From DATEDA01 sp963789885 (GTDB lineage Bacteria; Pseudomonadota; Gammaproteobacteria; Burkholderiales; SG8-39): a stretch of DNA of 64,000 nt. Of this stretch, positions 16,030-23,669 are shown in pieces. The first letter of the stretch is position 1. Every line of letters starts with the position of its first letter. The notes beneath the pieces were generated by a model, which saw only the letters and a program-made list of their open reading frames with translations, did no database searches and was not told where the DNA came from. Made by a program: the position numbers and the translations under genes. The stretch covers positions 1-64,000 of the forward strand of contig CAWBNB010000035.1 of NCBI GenBank assembly GCA_963789885.1. Reading direction: 5' to 3'.

Positions 16030-16847
16030 GGCTTCGCCAGCGCCTTCGCGATGTCCTGCTCGCCCTGCGCGCCGGCGAGGTCCGCCGGCGTAAGACCGGC
16101 GGCGTTCTTCAACGTCGGATCCGCTTTGGCCGAAAGCAGAAACATCACGACTTCCAGGTGGCCGCCGGCAGCCGCACCGTGCAGCGCGGTGTTGCCCTCC
16201 GCGTCCCGGCTGTTCGGATCGGCGCCCTTCTCGACCAGCATCCGCGTCGCCGCGAGCTCGCCGCTCGCGGCGGCCCAGAAGAGCGGCGCCTCGCCGCCCC
16301 GGTTGACGAGGTTGACGTCCGCCTTGCGGTCGACGAGCAGCTCGATCAGCTGCGGAGCGCCCGCCATCGCCGCCGCGTGGAGCGGCGTCTGGTTGCTCGT
16401 CGAGCGCGCGTTGGGATCGGCCTGCCGGTCGAGGAGCGCCCGCGCGGTGTCGATGCGCCCGTTCTCCGACGCGAGGTAGAGCGGCGTCTCGCCGAGGAGG
16501 TTCCGCGCCTCGAGCTTCGCGCCGGCGCCGAGGAGCAGCTCGACCGTCTCCGCATCGGCGTGCGCGGCGGCGAGGTGCAGCGGCGTGTTGCCGTCGACAT
16601 CGCCCGCTTCGAGCCGGACCTTGCGTTCGAGCAGGAGCTTCATGATCCCGTCCCGGCCGAGCGCGGCCGCGACGTGGAGCGGGGTCGCGCCGTCGGTGTT
16701 CTTCGCGTTCGGGTCCGCGCCGTTGCGGAGCTCGCGCCACGCCGCGAGCTGGTTGCCGTCCGAGATCGCCACGAAGAGCGCCTGCGCGTTCTGCGCCTGT
16801 GCGGGCGAGGCAAGCGCGAGCGCGAGCGCCATCGCCGCGGCTCTCAT
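16026..16847 (-). CDS. Exported ankyrin-repeat protein
   Basis: From the ATG at 16847 the protein has 273 residues with a short signal peptide ending SPAQAQ. It carries about six to seven ankyrin repeats with the TPLHxAA core: DGATPLHVAAALG, DGNTPLHLAAAH, LGETPLYLASENG, SNQTPLHAAAMAG, GGEAPLFWAAASG, EGNTALHGAAAGG and AAGLTPADLAGAQG. The protein should be periplasmic. It overlaps its neighbours by 4 nt on both sides (Tlc/NTT-like carrier upstream, SDR downstream). A role as a binding partner of the carrier is possible but not shown. Confidence 0.9.
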   Translation of the reverse strand: MRAAAMALALALASPAQAQNAQALFVAISDGNQLAAWRELRNGADPNAKNTDGATPLHVAAALGRDGIMKLLLERKVRLEAGDVDGNTPLHLAAAHADAETVELLLGAGAKLEARNLLGETPLYLASENGRIDTARALLDRQADPNARSTSNQTPLHAAAMAGAPQLIELLVDRKADVNLVNRGGEAPLFWAAASGELAATRMLVEKGADPNSRDAEGNTALHGAAAGGHLEVVMFLLSAKADPTLKNAAGLTPADLAGAQGEQDIAKALAKP

Positions 16848-18139
16848 CGCCCCGCCTCCGCGCGGAGCTCCTCGTGGCGCCGGCCGAGGAAGAGCGCGGT
16901 GGCGAGCCAGAGGCACGCGACCGGGACGCCGGCGAAGGCCAGCCCGGAGAGCCCGAGGCCCGCGCCGAGAAGGGCGGCGGCGACCCAGCCCGACGCGGCG
17001 TCGCCGCCGCGGTGGATGACGGTGTCGATCACGTTCTTCGCCTGGTACTTCTCTTCCTTCGGCACCACGGTGAACAGCGTCTCGCGCGTCGGCTTGGAGA
17101 TCGAGAACTCCCCGGCGCGCCGGAGCACGCCGAAGACGACGAGCACCGGGAGCACGGTCGCGACCCCGAGCGCGAGGAAGCCGGCGATCGAGACGACCGG
17201 CAGCGCCGCAAGCATGACGGTGACGCCGAGCTTCGACAAGAGGCGGCCGGTGACGAAGAGCTGCAGGACGAGCGTGAGCGCGTTCACCGCCAGGTCGACC
17301 GACGCGAAGAGCTGTGTGCGGCTCTCGGGACTCGCCACCGCCTGGGACACGAGCTTCGTCTGGGCGAAATAGAGCATCGTCCCGAGCAGCGTGTAGCAGA
17401 CGAGGTACACGCAGATCGCGATCAGGTACGGCGAGCGCCCGATCCGGATCACGCCTTCCCACAGTCTCGGGCGGACGCCGGTCGCCTCGCCCGCGGTGCG
17501 CAGGAACCGCTGCTCGCCCGACCGGAGCCGGAGCAGCATCGCGATGCAGCCGATCGCGGTGCCGAGCAGCGCCGCCGACACGAGCAGGAGGTTCGGAATG
17601 CCGATGGCCGGCGCGAGCCACGCCGTCAGCCCCGGCCCGACGATCGCGCCGAGGCTGCCGCCGGCCGAGATGAAGCCGAAGAGCCGTCGCGCCGCGTCGG
17701 TCGCGAACACGTCGGCCATGAAGCTCCAGAACACCGACACCACGAACAGGTTGAACACGCTCACCCAGACGAAGAACGCGGGCGCGAGCGCCCGCAACGG
17801 CACGCCCGACTCGAGCGCGACGTAGAACGCGACGAGATTGAGGGCGAAGAAGCCGTAGACCGCCGGCAGCAGCCGGTTGACCGGCAGCCGGGCGGCGAGC
17901 CAGCCGAAGACGGGAATGAGCACGACCATCGTCGCGAACACCGCCGAGAAGAGCCACTGCAGCCGGTCGGCGCCGAACTGCACCGCCATCTCGTCGCGCA
18001 CCGGCCGGATGACGTAGTAGGCCGCGAGCAGGCAGAAGAAGTAGGCGAACGACCAGGCGAGCGCGGCGACCTCGTCGCGGCGCACCGGGACGATGCGTCC
18101 GAGACGCGGCGCGAGGGCTTCGGCGGCGGCCGCGCTCAC
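16844..18139 (-). CDS. Tlc/NTT-like (ATP/ADP carrier-type) MFS membrane protein
   Basis: The GTG at 18139 gives 431 residues with 11-12 membrane helices. The first segment, FAYFFCLLAAYYVIRPVRDE, followed by FSAVFATMVVLIPVFGWLA, matches the NTP/NDP exchange carrier family, which has the conserved Y-x-x-x-R-P-x-R-D-E. Other family-like blocks are KPTRETLFTVVPKEEKYQAKN and DTVIHRGGDAASGW. In intracellular bacteria these proteins import host ATP, but free-living bacteria also carry relatives of unknown substrate. It overlaps the TSUP and ankyrin genes by 4 nt on each side. Confidence 0.78.
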   Translation of the reverse strand: MSAAAAEALAPRLGRIVPVRRDEVAALAWSFAYFFCLLAAYYVIRPVRDEMAVQFGADRLQWLFSAVFATMVVLIPVFGWLAARLPVNRLLPAVYGFFALNLVAFYVALESGVPLRALAPAFFVWVSVFNLFVVSVFWSFMADVFATDAARRLFGFISAGGSLGAIVGPGLTAWLAPAIGIPNLLLVSAALLGTAIGCIAMLLRLRSGEQRFLRTAGEATGVRPRLWEGVIRIGRSPYLIAICVYLVCYTLLGTMLYFAQTKLVSQAVASPESRTQLFASVDLAVNALTLVLQLFVTGRLLSKLGVTVMLAALPVVSIAGFLALGVATVLPVLVVFGVLRRAGEFSISKPTRETLFTVVPKEEKYQAKNVIDTVIHRGGDAASGWVAAALLGAGLGLSGLAFAGVPVACLWLATALFLGRRHEELRAEAGR

Positions 18140-18921
18140 GCGAATTTCGTCCACACGGCGCGAGCGAACTGCACGACGAGCGCCGCCGCCATCACCCACA
18201 TGAACGCGCGCAGCCGGCGTCCGTAGGTCTCGACGCTCGCGCGCTCGTGCAGCCGCCAGCCGACGACGAGCGTCGCGCACGCGGCGAGCGCCCACGGCAG
18301 GGTCGATAGCCACTGCGCGAGCCCGATGCCGCCGGCGACCGTCCAGGTGACGATCTGGACACCCTTGCTCAGGATGAAGCTGAAGTTGAACGCCTGGACG
18401 AGCGTGCGCGGGCTGATGCCGGCAAGCATGAAGAAGACGAGGAGCACCGGCCCGGCGACGTTGACCGTCGCCTCGAACGCGCCGGCGGCGACGCCGAACG
18501 CCACCGCGAACGGCGCGGGGTGCGCGTGCACGAGCGCGCTCTGCGCCGCGCCGAGCCGCTCCAGGTTCAGGTACACGAGGAGCATCAGCGCGAGCACGGC
18601 GAGGAACGGCTCGCTCGGGGCGACGATCAGGAGCCGGGTGCCGAAATAGCTGCCCACGGCGAGGCAGAGCGGCAGATACCAGAAGCGCCCGACGCTCTCG
18701 CGCAGGCGCCCGCCGCGGAACGCGTTGATGAGGGTGAGGACGAAGGTCGGGACGACCGAGACGAGGATCGCCGTCTTGAGGTCGAGTACCAGCGTGAGGA
18801 GCGGCGTGGCGACGATCGGGAAGCCGAGGCCGATCACGCCGTGGATGAAGCCCGAGAGGAGCATCACCCCCGCGATCCACGCGAGCGTCCACGCGGGCAG
18901 GTCGTCGAAGCCGGGGATCAC
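18136..18921 (-). CDS. TSUP family (TauE/SafE) membrane transporter
   Basis: The 261-residue protein has about eight membrane segments. The repeated TSUP motif is visible as GFIHGVIGLGFPIVATPLL near residues 23-41 and again as GVAAGAFEATVNVAGPVLL in the second half. Members export sulfite, sulfoacetate or related organosulfur anions. First gene of the five-gene operon ending at 14078. A -10-like TAGAAT lies about 52 nt upstream on this strand. Confidence 0.86.
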   Translation of the reverse strand: MIPGFDDLPAWTLAWIAGVMLLSGFIHGVIGLGFPIVATPLLTLVLDLKTAILVSVVPTFVLTLINAFRGGRLRESVGRFWYLPLCLAVGSYFGTRLLIVAPSEPFLAVLALMLLVYLNLERLGAAQSALVHAHPAPFAVAFGVAAGAFEATVNVAGPVLLVFFMLAGISPRTLVQAFNFSFILSKGVQIVTWTVAGGIGLAQWLSTLPWALAACATLVVGWRLHERASVETYGRRLRAFMWVMAAALVVQFARAVWTKFA

Positions 18922-18972
18922 GCGCGCGCGGTCAGCGCGACGCGCAGGGAGACGCGCTCGATCACGGCCGGC

Positions 18973-18978
18973 ATTCTA
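18973..18978 (-). promoter_or_regulatory. -10-like TAGAAT upstream of the TSUP operon
   Basis: Read on the minus strand, the sequence is GGTAGAATGCCGG, with TAGAAT 52 nt before the TSUP ATG. The hexamer repeats the preferred -10 seen before other genes in this window. No good -35 is recognisable. Confidence 0.35.
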
Positions 18979-19001
18979 CCCGGCGCACACCGTGGGCAAA
19001 C

Positions 19002-19027
19002 ACGGCGGGGAAAGACGGCGGGGAAAG
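19002..19027. repeat. Tandem 13-bp duplication
   Basis: The unit ACGGCGGGGAAAG is present twice head to tail without any mismatch. It lies in the gap between the TSUP operon and the first FeeM-like gene, downstream of a terminator-like hairpin. No function is evident. Confidence 0.7.
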
Positions 19028-19031
19028 AAGA

Positions 19032-19049
19032 CGAGGGGCACGCCCCTCG
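19032..19049 (-). terminator. Terminator-like hairpin after the first FeeM-like gene
   Basis: A perfect 7-bp stem (CGAGGGG and CCCCTCG, 4-nt loop) lies 11 nt after the gene's stop. On the minus strand it is followed by a pyrimidine tract, GTCTTCTTTCCCC. The tract is T-rich rather than a pure T-run, so the call is moderate. Confidence 0.5.
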
Positions 19050-19060
19050 CGAAGCGGGAA

Positions 19061-19855
19061 CTAGCGGATCGCCTTCAGCCGCTTCATGACGCCGGTGACT
19101 TCCTCCGGCGAGAAGCCGTGCGAGAAGAGGGTCGGATCGCCGGTGGCAAGCCCGGGTCGGCCGCCAACGCGCGCCAGCGCCTCGTTCACCGTCGGCAGGT
19201 GGGCCGCGAGCAGCGCCATCGGCGTCGCGGTGCGGGCGTTGACGCGCTCGTCGCCGACGTAGTCGAAGCCGAGCGACGAGTAGAAGAAGTCGGCGTAGCG
19301 CGCGCTCGCGAGCAGCACGCAGTAGTCGCAGCTGCGCACCGTGCCGGCGAAGAGGTAGGCGGTGTGGAAGAGCCCGGCGAGCACGCGCCGCGGCACCGAG
19401 TTCATGTCGACGGAGAGCTGCACGAGCTCGGCGAGCTTCTGGCCGGCGCCGCGCAGGTCGTCGAGCTCGTCGCCGTACATCTCGTCGGTGGCGAGCCCGC
19501 GCACCGCCGAGTCGAGGCGCACGCCCACGCTGCCGGCGAGCTTCCCCTCGTTGTGCGCGAGAAAGCTGAAAAGGAACGGATCCTGGTCGGCGCCCGGCAG
19601 ATTCGGGTCGGGATCGCCGCGGCGCACGGTCTCCGAGCGGCGCCCGGCCGGGCCGGCTGCGAGCCGGATCTTGAACTTCTCGCGCGGCTCGACCTCGCGG
19701 AACAGGCCCGAGTCGGCGCCCACGGGGGTCAGCGCGCGGAAGCGCGCGCTCTGCGTCGCCGGTTCGCTGAAGACCGTGTTCCCGCTGAGCGGCTCCTTGG
19801 CAGCGGGCTTCCGCTCGACGGCGGGGCCGGAGAAGATGACGCGGGCTTGGCTCAC
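19061..19855 (-). CDS. FeeM-like N-acyl amino acid synthase (GNAT fold), copy 1
   Basis: The GTG at 19855 gives 264 residues; an in-frame ATG at 20008 would add about 51 residues of poor coding character and is not preferred. The core has the pattern of the FeeM N-acyltransferase domain. FKIRLA is followed by FSFLAHNEGKLAGSVGVRLDS, then DEMYGDELDDLRGAG and ELVQLSVDMN, VLAGLFHTAYLFA, and the GNAT end SARYADFFYSSLGFDYVGDER. FeeM joins an acyl chain from acyl-ACP to an amino acid, making lipid-like signals or surfactants. A close paralogue lies at 21035-21841 on the same strand. Both end in FSHGFSPEEVTGVMKRL-type tails. Confidence 0.72.
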   Translation of the reverse strand: MSQARVIFSGPAVERKPAAKEPLSGNTVFSEPATQSARFRALTPVGADSGLFREVEPREKFKIRLAAGPAGRRSETVRRGDPDPNLPGADQDPFLFSFLAHNEGKLAGSVGVRLDSAVRGLATDEMYGDELDDLRGAGQKLAELVQLSVDMNSVPRRVLAGLFHTAYLFAGTVRSCDYCVLLASARYADFFYSSLGFDYVGDERVNARTATPMALLAAHLPTVNEALARVGGRPGLATGDPTLFSHGFSPEEVTGVMKRLKAIR

Positions 19856-19917
19856 TTGGGCGGGCGCTCCGGGTGCGTGTCCCGCATGGTAGCGATAGCA
19901 TCGCCCCCGGGCGCTGC

Positions 19918-19953
19918 CTGCAAGGGCTTGGCCGTGAAAGAGTTTCCTTGCAG
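19918..19953. promoter_or_regulatory. Inverted repeat upstream of the first FeeM-like gene
   Basis: Two perfect 8-bp arms (CTGCAAGG at 19918-19925 and CCTTGCAG at 19946-19953) are separated by 20 nt, 63 nt upstream of the chosen GTG start. The motif CCGCATGGTAGC (19882-19893), which reads as an extended -10-like GCTACCAT on the minus strand, lies between the repeat and the gene. It could be an operator; the rest of 19856-20055 shows no other feature. Confidence 0.35.
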
Positions 19954-20055
19954 CGACCGGGACCGGAGCCCGCCCGTGACTTAGTGCCCGAGGGTGACGG
20001 CTACCCAACGGGCCGGATCCCGCCGCCGCGCCTCCTGCTCCCGCCCGGCGCGCAC

Positions 20056-20658
20056 CTAGAACTTTATCTTGATCTTGGCGTTCGGATCCTGGCTTTCCGG
20101 CGCGAGGCCGAGGTCGTTCACGAATCGCTCGGTCGCGTAAAGAGCGTCGGCGCCGCCGGCCTCGGGCGCGGACGCATCCGCTGGATCGGGCAGGAGGGCG
20201 AGCGTGAACGTGTCGTCGGCTGCGAGCTCAGCGGTCGCGTCCGTGGCCAGGACGTCGATCGGCGTCGCCGCGGTCACGGCGGTTCCGGGCTCGGCGCCGC
20301 CGCTCGCCTCCGCGACGAGATCGGGGCGCGCCGAGGTCGCGAGCACGAGCCCTCCGTCGGCGGCGTGGCTCGACGAGTGCCGGTAGTCCGGCACGAGGGT
20401 GCTGCCTTCGAGGACGGCTGCGACCGCGGGAGTTTCCGCTTCGGCGAGGACCACGGCGCCGGCGAGATCGCCCTCGCGGAGCTCGAGCGCGCCGCCCGGG
20501 TCCCTGCCCGCGTCGCCGACTGCGCCGCCCCGCGCGCGGTTGCCGACGAACGGCGTGCCGCTCGCCGACAGCACGACGGCGTCGCTCGAAGCGACGTTCC
20601 GGGCCAGCTCGGCAATCGCCGACTCCTTGATCATCGACAGCGCGAGCGAGGCGCCCAA
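20056..20658 (-). CDS. Unknown alanine-rich protein between FeeM-like paralogues
   Basis: I do not recognise this protein. The clear frame gives about 200 residues from a TTG at 20658, rich in Ala, Asp, Glu and Gly. After MIKESAIAELARN come strand-like blocks such as VVLSASGTPFVGN and TALELREGDL-type repeats, and it ends NAKIKIKF. No signal peptide or enzyme motif is seen. The same frame stays open upstream through a proline-glycine-rich stretch. A well-placed GGAGG and ATG (MLRKLFGF) at 20780 lie one frame away, so the real start may be 20780 with a one-base frameshift. It lies in the same direction as both flanking acyltransferase genes and may work with them. Confidence 0.5.
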   Translation of the reverse strand: MGASLALSMIKESAIAELARNVASSDAVVLSASGTPFVGNRARGGAVGDAGRDPGGALELREGDLAGAVVLAEAETPAVAAVLEGSTLVPDYRHSSSHAADGGLVLATSARPDLVAEASGGAEPGTAVTAATPIDVLATDATAELAADDTFTLALLPDPADASAPEAGGADALYATERFVNDLGLAPESQDPNAKIKIKF

Positions 20659-20893
20659 CCCGGAGTCGCCATCATCGTCCCGCTGCGACGATGGCGCGCC
20701 ACTTCCGCCCGTGCGAGGGGTACGACCCGGCCCAGCCGGGGGAGGCGGGCAGGCGGGAACCCGAACAGCTTGCGCAGCATCGTTCCTCCGGCGGGGGCCG
20801 CTCGAGCACGGCCTCTTGGTGCGCGCTAAACTGAAAAAGGATAGTCGGCGCGCGCTCTGGCGAATATGGCGGTTCGACGCGTTTCACAGAAGT

Positions 20894-20917
20894 TGACAAA
20901 CGGGGTGACAAACGGGG
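20894..20917. repeat. Tandem 12-bp duplication
   Basis: TGACAAACGGGG occurs twice head to tail without mismatch, preceded by TT so that the first copy contains TTGACA. It lies in the 20781-21034 gap upstream of the unknown alanine-rich gene. It could be an operator or a -35 region on the plus strand, but no plus-strand gene follows. Nothing else stands out in the gap. Confidence 0.6.
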
Positions 20918-21034
20918 CTGCCCGCAGCTCCGGGCCTCCCGGCGTGCGCATCCGGCGCCGCCTACTGTGACGGCGTGAGGCTCCGCTTGCGGAGGAGTTG
21001 GGGGGCGCACCCTGTGCCGGGGCGCGGCCGGGCG

Positions 21035-21841
21035 TCAGCCGTTGCCGCTTAGGGCGAGCGACGCGAGCCGGCGGACGACCCCGACGGATTCCTCGGGCGA
21101 GAAGCCGTACGGGAAGAGAGTCGGATCTTGCGCTGCCGCATCGGGCCGGCCGCCGGTGCGCGTCAGTCGCTCGAGGACGGCGTTGAGGTGCACGCAGAGC
21201 AGTTGCTCCACCGTCGACACGCGCGGGTTGAGGCGCTCCTCGCCGATCGACTCGAAGCCGAGCGAGACGCGGAAGAACTCGGCGTGGCGCGCCGGGGCCT
21301 CGAGCACGCCGTAGTCGCACGACCATACCGCGCCGGCAAAGAGGTAGGCGGCGTGAAAGAGGCACGCGAGCGCGCGCTTCGGCGCCGAGTTCATGTCGAC
21401 GGTCAGATTAAGGAACTCGCAGACGCGGCACCCGTGGTCGCGCAGCACCGCGGTCTCGTCGCGATAGAGCTCGTCGGCGACCAGGCCGCGCGGCGAGTCG
21501 AGCCGCACGCTCAGGGAACCGACGAACTGGCCGGCATCGTGGGCGAGGAAAGTGTAGAGCTGGGGGTCCTGCTGCGCGCCCGGCACGCTCGGCTCCCCCG
21601 CGCTCCCGCGGGCGCGGAACGCCTCGGTGCGGCGCTCCTCGAACATGCGGGCGAGCCGGATCTTGAGGGTGCCCCGGGGCTCGGCTTCCCCGAAGCGGAC
21701 CGGCATCGCACCGACCAGCGTGAGGCTCCTGAACCGCGCCGTCTTGCGCGACGGCGGCGCGGCGTCGAAGACCGTGCGACCGTCGAGCGGCGACGTCTCG
21801 GTCAATGCGAACCCGCGCTTGTCCTTGGTCTTGTCAGCCAA
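21035..21841 (-). CDS. FeeM-like N-acyl amino acid synthase (GNAT fold), copy 2
   Basis: This paralogue of the 19061 gene shows the same ordered blocks. LKIRLAR is followed by YTFLAHDAGQFVGSLSVRLDS, DELYRDETAVLRDHG, EFLNLTVDMNSAPKRALACLFHAAYLFA and PARHAEFFRVSLGFESIGEER, ending GFSPEESVGVVRRL. The TTG at 21841 gives 268 residues and lines up with copy 1. An ATG at 21997 would add a stretch of AT-richer, non-coding-looking sequence that includes promoter-like motifs. The gene is divergent from the BPSS1780-like operon. The start remains uncertain. Confidence 0.7.
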   Translation of the reverse strand: MADKTKDKRGFALTETSPLDGRTVFDAAPPSRKTARFRSLTLVGAMPVRFGEAEPRGTLKIRLARMFEERRTEAFRARGSAGEPSVPGAQQDPQLYTFLAHDAGQFVGSLSVRLDSPRGLVADELYRDETAVLRDHGCRVCEFLNLTVDMNSAPKRALACLFHAAYLFAGAVWSCDYGVLEAPARHAEFFRVSLGFESIGEERLNPRVSTVEQLLCVHLNAVLERLTRTGGRPDAAAQDPTLFPYGFSPEESVGVVRRLASLALSGNG

Positions 21842-21889
21842 CGGTTCCCGTGCCTTTCCCGCAGTCCGACGCTTGCGCCTCCCGGCTGT

Positions 21890-21901
21890 CCGAATGGTAG
21901 C
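21890..21901 (-). promoter_or_regulatory. Promoter-like motif shared by both FeeM-like genes
   Basis: On the minus strand this reads GCTACCATTCGG. Copy 1 has GCTACCATGCGG at 19882-19893, and the kbp upstream region has GCTACCATCCGC. Here a TTAATT lies 17 nt before TACCAT, giving a weak -35/-10 pair. The recurrence suggests TACCAT is an accepted -10 form in this genome. Confidence 0.4.
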
Positions 21902-22065
21902 CGCCGCAACGCCCGAAATTAAGAGGGGTGAGGAGAATTTCACGCGTCCGGCGCAAAAGGTTGCACCCGCGCCGTACTGCACTGCGCTTGCGGGCACCGG
22001 TTCCCTCCTCTACCCTTGCCTTCGCCGGCTCGGCCGGCTCTGTCCAGGCTCTTTTTGGGGGGGAA

Positions 22066-22845
22066 ATGGCCACTGACCCGTACGCAGCGCCCAGGGCCCG
22101 CGTCGCCGACCTTCCGGCCGCCGCGGCGGAGGGCCAGTTCATCCCGGAGGGCCAGGCGGTCCCGTCCGGCCGGGGCTGGGCATGGTGGACCGAAGCCTGG
22201 GCGCTCTTCCGGCTCCAGCCCGGGACGTGGATCCTGGTGATCGTCGTCTTCCTGGCGATCTCGATCGCGATCGGGATCATCCCGTTCCTCGGCAACATCG
22301 CCGGCTACATCCTCGGCCCGATCTTCGCCGGCGGCCTGATGCTCGGCTGCCACGAGCTCGCCCGGGGCGGCGAGCTCCGCGTCGGCCATCTGTTCGCCGG
22401 TTTTCAGGACCACCTCGCCCGGCTCGCGCTTGTCGGGGTCGCCTATCTGCTCATGTTCCTCGTCGCGTTCATCATCGCGTTCGCGGTGGCCGGGGCGGGG
22501 CTCGGCCTCGGCTGGCTGGTGGGAATGGGTGGTGTCCGAACCGGCGGCACGATGACGATGCTCCTCGCGGCGCTGGTCGCCCTGGCGCTGATGATCCCGG
22601 CAGCGATGGCGATCTGGTTCGCACCCGTCCTCGTCGTGCTCAACGACTTCACGGTCGGCGACGCGCTCAAGGCCAGCTTTTCGGTGTCGCTGAAGAACTT
22701 CGTGCCGTTTCTCGTCTACGGCGCGGCCTTCCTCGGGCTCGGGATCCTCGCTTCGATCCCGCTGATGCTCGGGTGGTTCGTGCTCGCCCCGGTGATCGTC
22801 GCCTCGGTCTACACCGCGTACCGGGACATCTTCTACGCCGAGTGA
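22066..22845 (+). CDS. BPSS1780-like membrane protein
   Basis: From the ATG at 22066, with a GGGGGGGAA ribosome binding site, the protein has 259 residues. After a soluble Pro/Ala-rich leader, six membrane helices follow, the first being WILVIVVFLAISIAIGIIPF. The block GWAWWTEAWALFRLQPGTW before helix 1 and the helices with FAGGLMLGCHELARGGELRVGHLFAGF match the BPSS1780 family of Burkholderiales. Function unknown. It opens a plus-strand run of membrane and MoxR-linked genes. Confidence 0.8.
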   Translation: MATDPYAAPRARVADLPAAAAEGQFIPEGQAVPSGRGWAWWTEAWALFRLQPGTWILVIVVFLAISIAIGIIPFLGNIAGYILGPIFAGGLMLGCHELARGGELRVGHLFAGFQDHLARLALVGVAYLLMFLVAFIIAFAVAGAGLGLGWLVGMGGVRTGGTMTMLLAALVALALMIPAAMAIWFAPVLVVLNDFTVGDALKASFSVSLKNFVPFLVYGAAFLGLGILASIPLMLGWFVLAPVIVASVYTAYRDIFYAE

Positions 22846-22972
22846 GTGAGCGGCCGCGCCGACGACGAACGACGCTCGCTCGGAGGACCTGGGGCGGCCG
22901 CCGCGACCGGCCGGCGGTGACGCGGCAAGCGTCGTGACCGCGCCCTGGCTGCCGCCCGCCCGCTGACCCGCC

Positions 22973-23656
22973 ATGCTCGACACCGCCCGCCGGATCGCGA
23001 CGCCCGAAGGGATCGAGCTCGAGCTGCGGCTCGCCGGGCCGGTGCCGCGCGCCGCGGCCTGGGCGCTCGACTTCGGCCTGCGGCTCGGCATCCTCCTCCT
23101 CGCGTCGATGATCCTCGGCGCGCTCGGCGGTTTCGGCACCGGCGTGTTCCTGCTCCTGTGGTTCTTTCTCGAGTGGCTGTTCCCGGCGTGGTGCGAGGTG
23201 AACTGGGGCGGCGCGACGCCGGGCAAGAAGGCCCTGAAGCTCGTCGTGCTCCACGACGACGGCACGCCGGTGCGCTGGCCGGCGGCGCTCGCACGCAACC
23301 TGCTCCGTGCGATCGACTTCCTGCCGCTCTTCTACGGCATCGGCCTGCTCGCCATGCTGATGAACCGCGACTTCAAGCGCCTCGGCGATCTCGCCGCCGG
23401 GACGATCGTCGTGTACCAGGAAGCCAAGCCGCGCGGCTTCCAGGTGCCCGCCGGCGCGCCGCTCGCGCCGGCGGTCGCGCTCACCTTGCCGGAGCAGCGC
23501 GCGATCCTCGATTTCGCCGAGCGCGCGCAGGGGCTCACCGCGGAGCGGGCGGAGGAGCTGGCGGGGATCCCGCGCGGGCTGGTCGGCAGCGCGAGCGGAC
23601 CGGCGGCGATGGACCGGCTGATCCGGATCGCGAACTACCTCGTGGGACGGAAGTAG
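22973..23656 (+). CDS. RDD family membrane protein
   Basis: The 227-residue protein contains the RDD domain with its first-helix motif AAWALDFGLRLGILLL (Arg-Asp region modified as A-W-A-L-D-F), a second helix with FFLEWLFPAWCE and GATPGKKALKL. This is the standard RDD order of D-x-x-x-x near helix 1 and TPGK(R/K) between helices. A cytoplasmic C-terminal tail of about 70 residues follows. RDD proteins often occur with SpoIIM, DUF4129, MoxR and DUF58 genes, as here. Substrate or role unknown. Confidence 0.85.
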   Translation: MLDTARRIATPEGIELELRLAGPVPRAAAWALDFGLRLGILLLASMILGALGGFGTGVFLLLWFFLEWLFPAWCEVNWGGATPGKKALKLVVLHDDGTPVRWPAALARNLLRAIDFLPLFYGIGLLAMLMNRDFKRLGDLAAGTIVVYQEAKPRGFQVPAGAPLAPAVALTLPEQRAILDFAERAQGLTAERAEELAGIPRGLVGSASGPAAMDRLIRIANYLVGRK

Positions 23657-23669
23657 GGACCCCCGATCC

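Noticed and set aside
16844..18892. Longer 682-codon start for the Tlc/NTT-like carrier
   Set aside because: The extension is an out-of-frame reading of the TSUP gene; GTG 18139 with the GTGA overlap is the better start.
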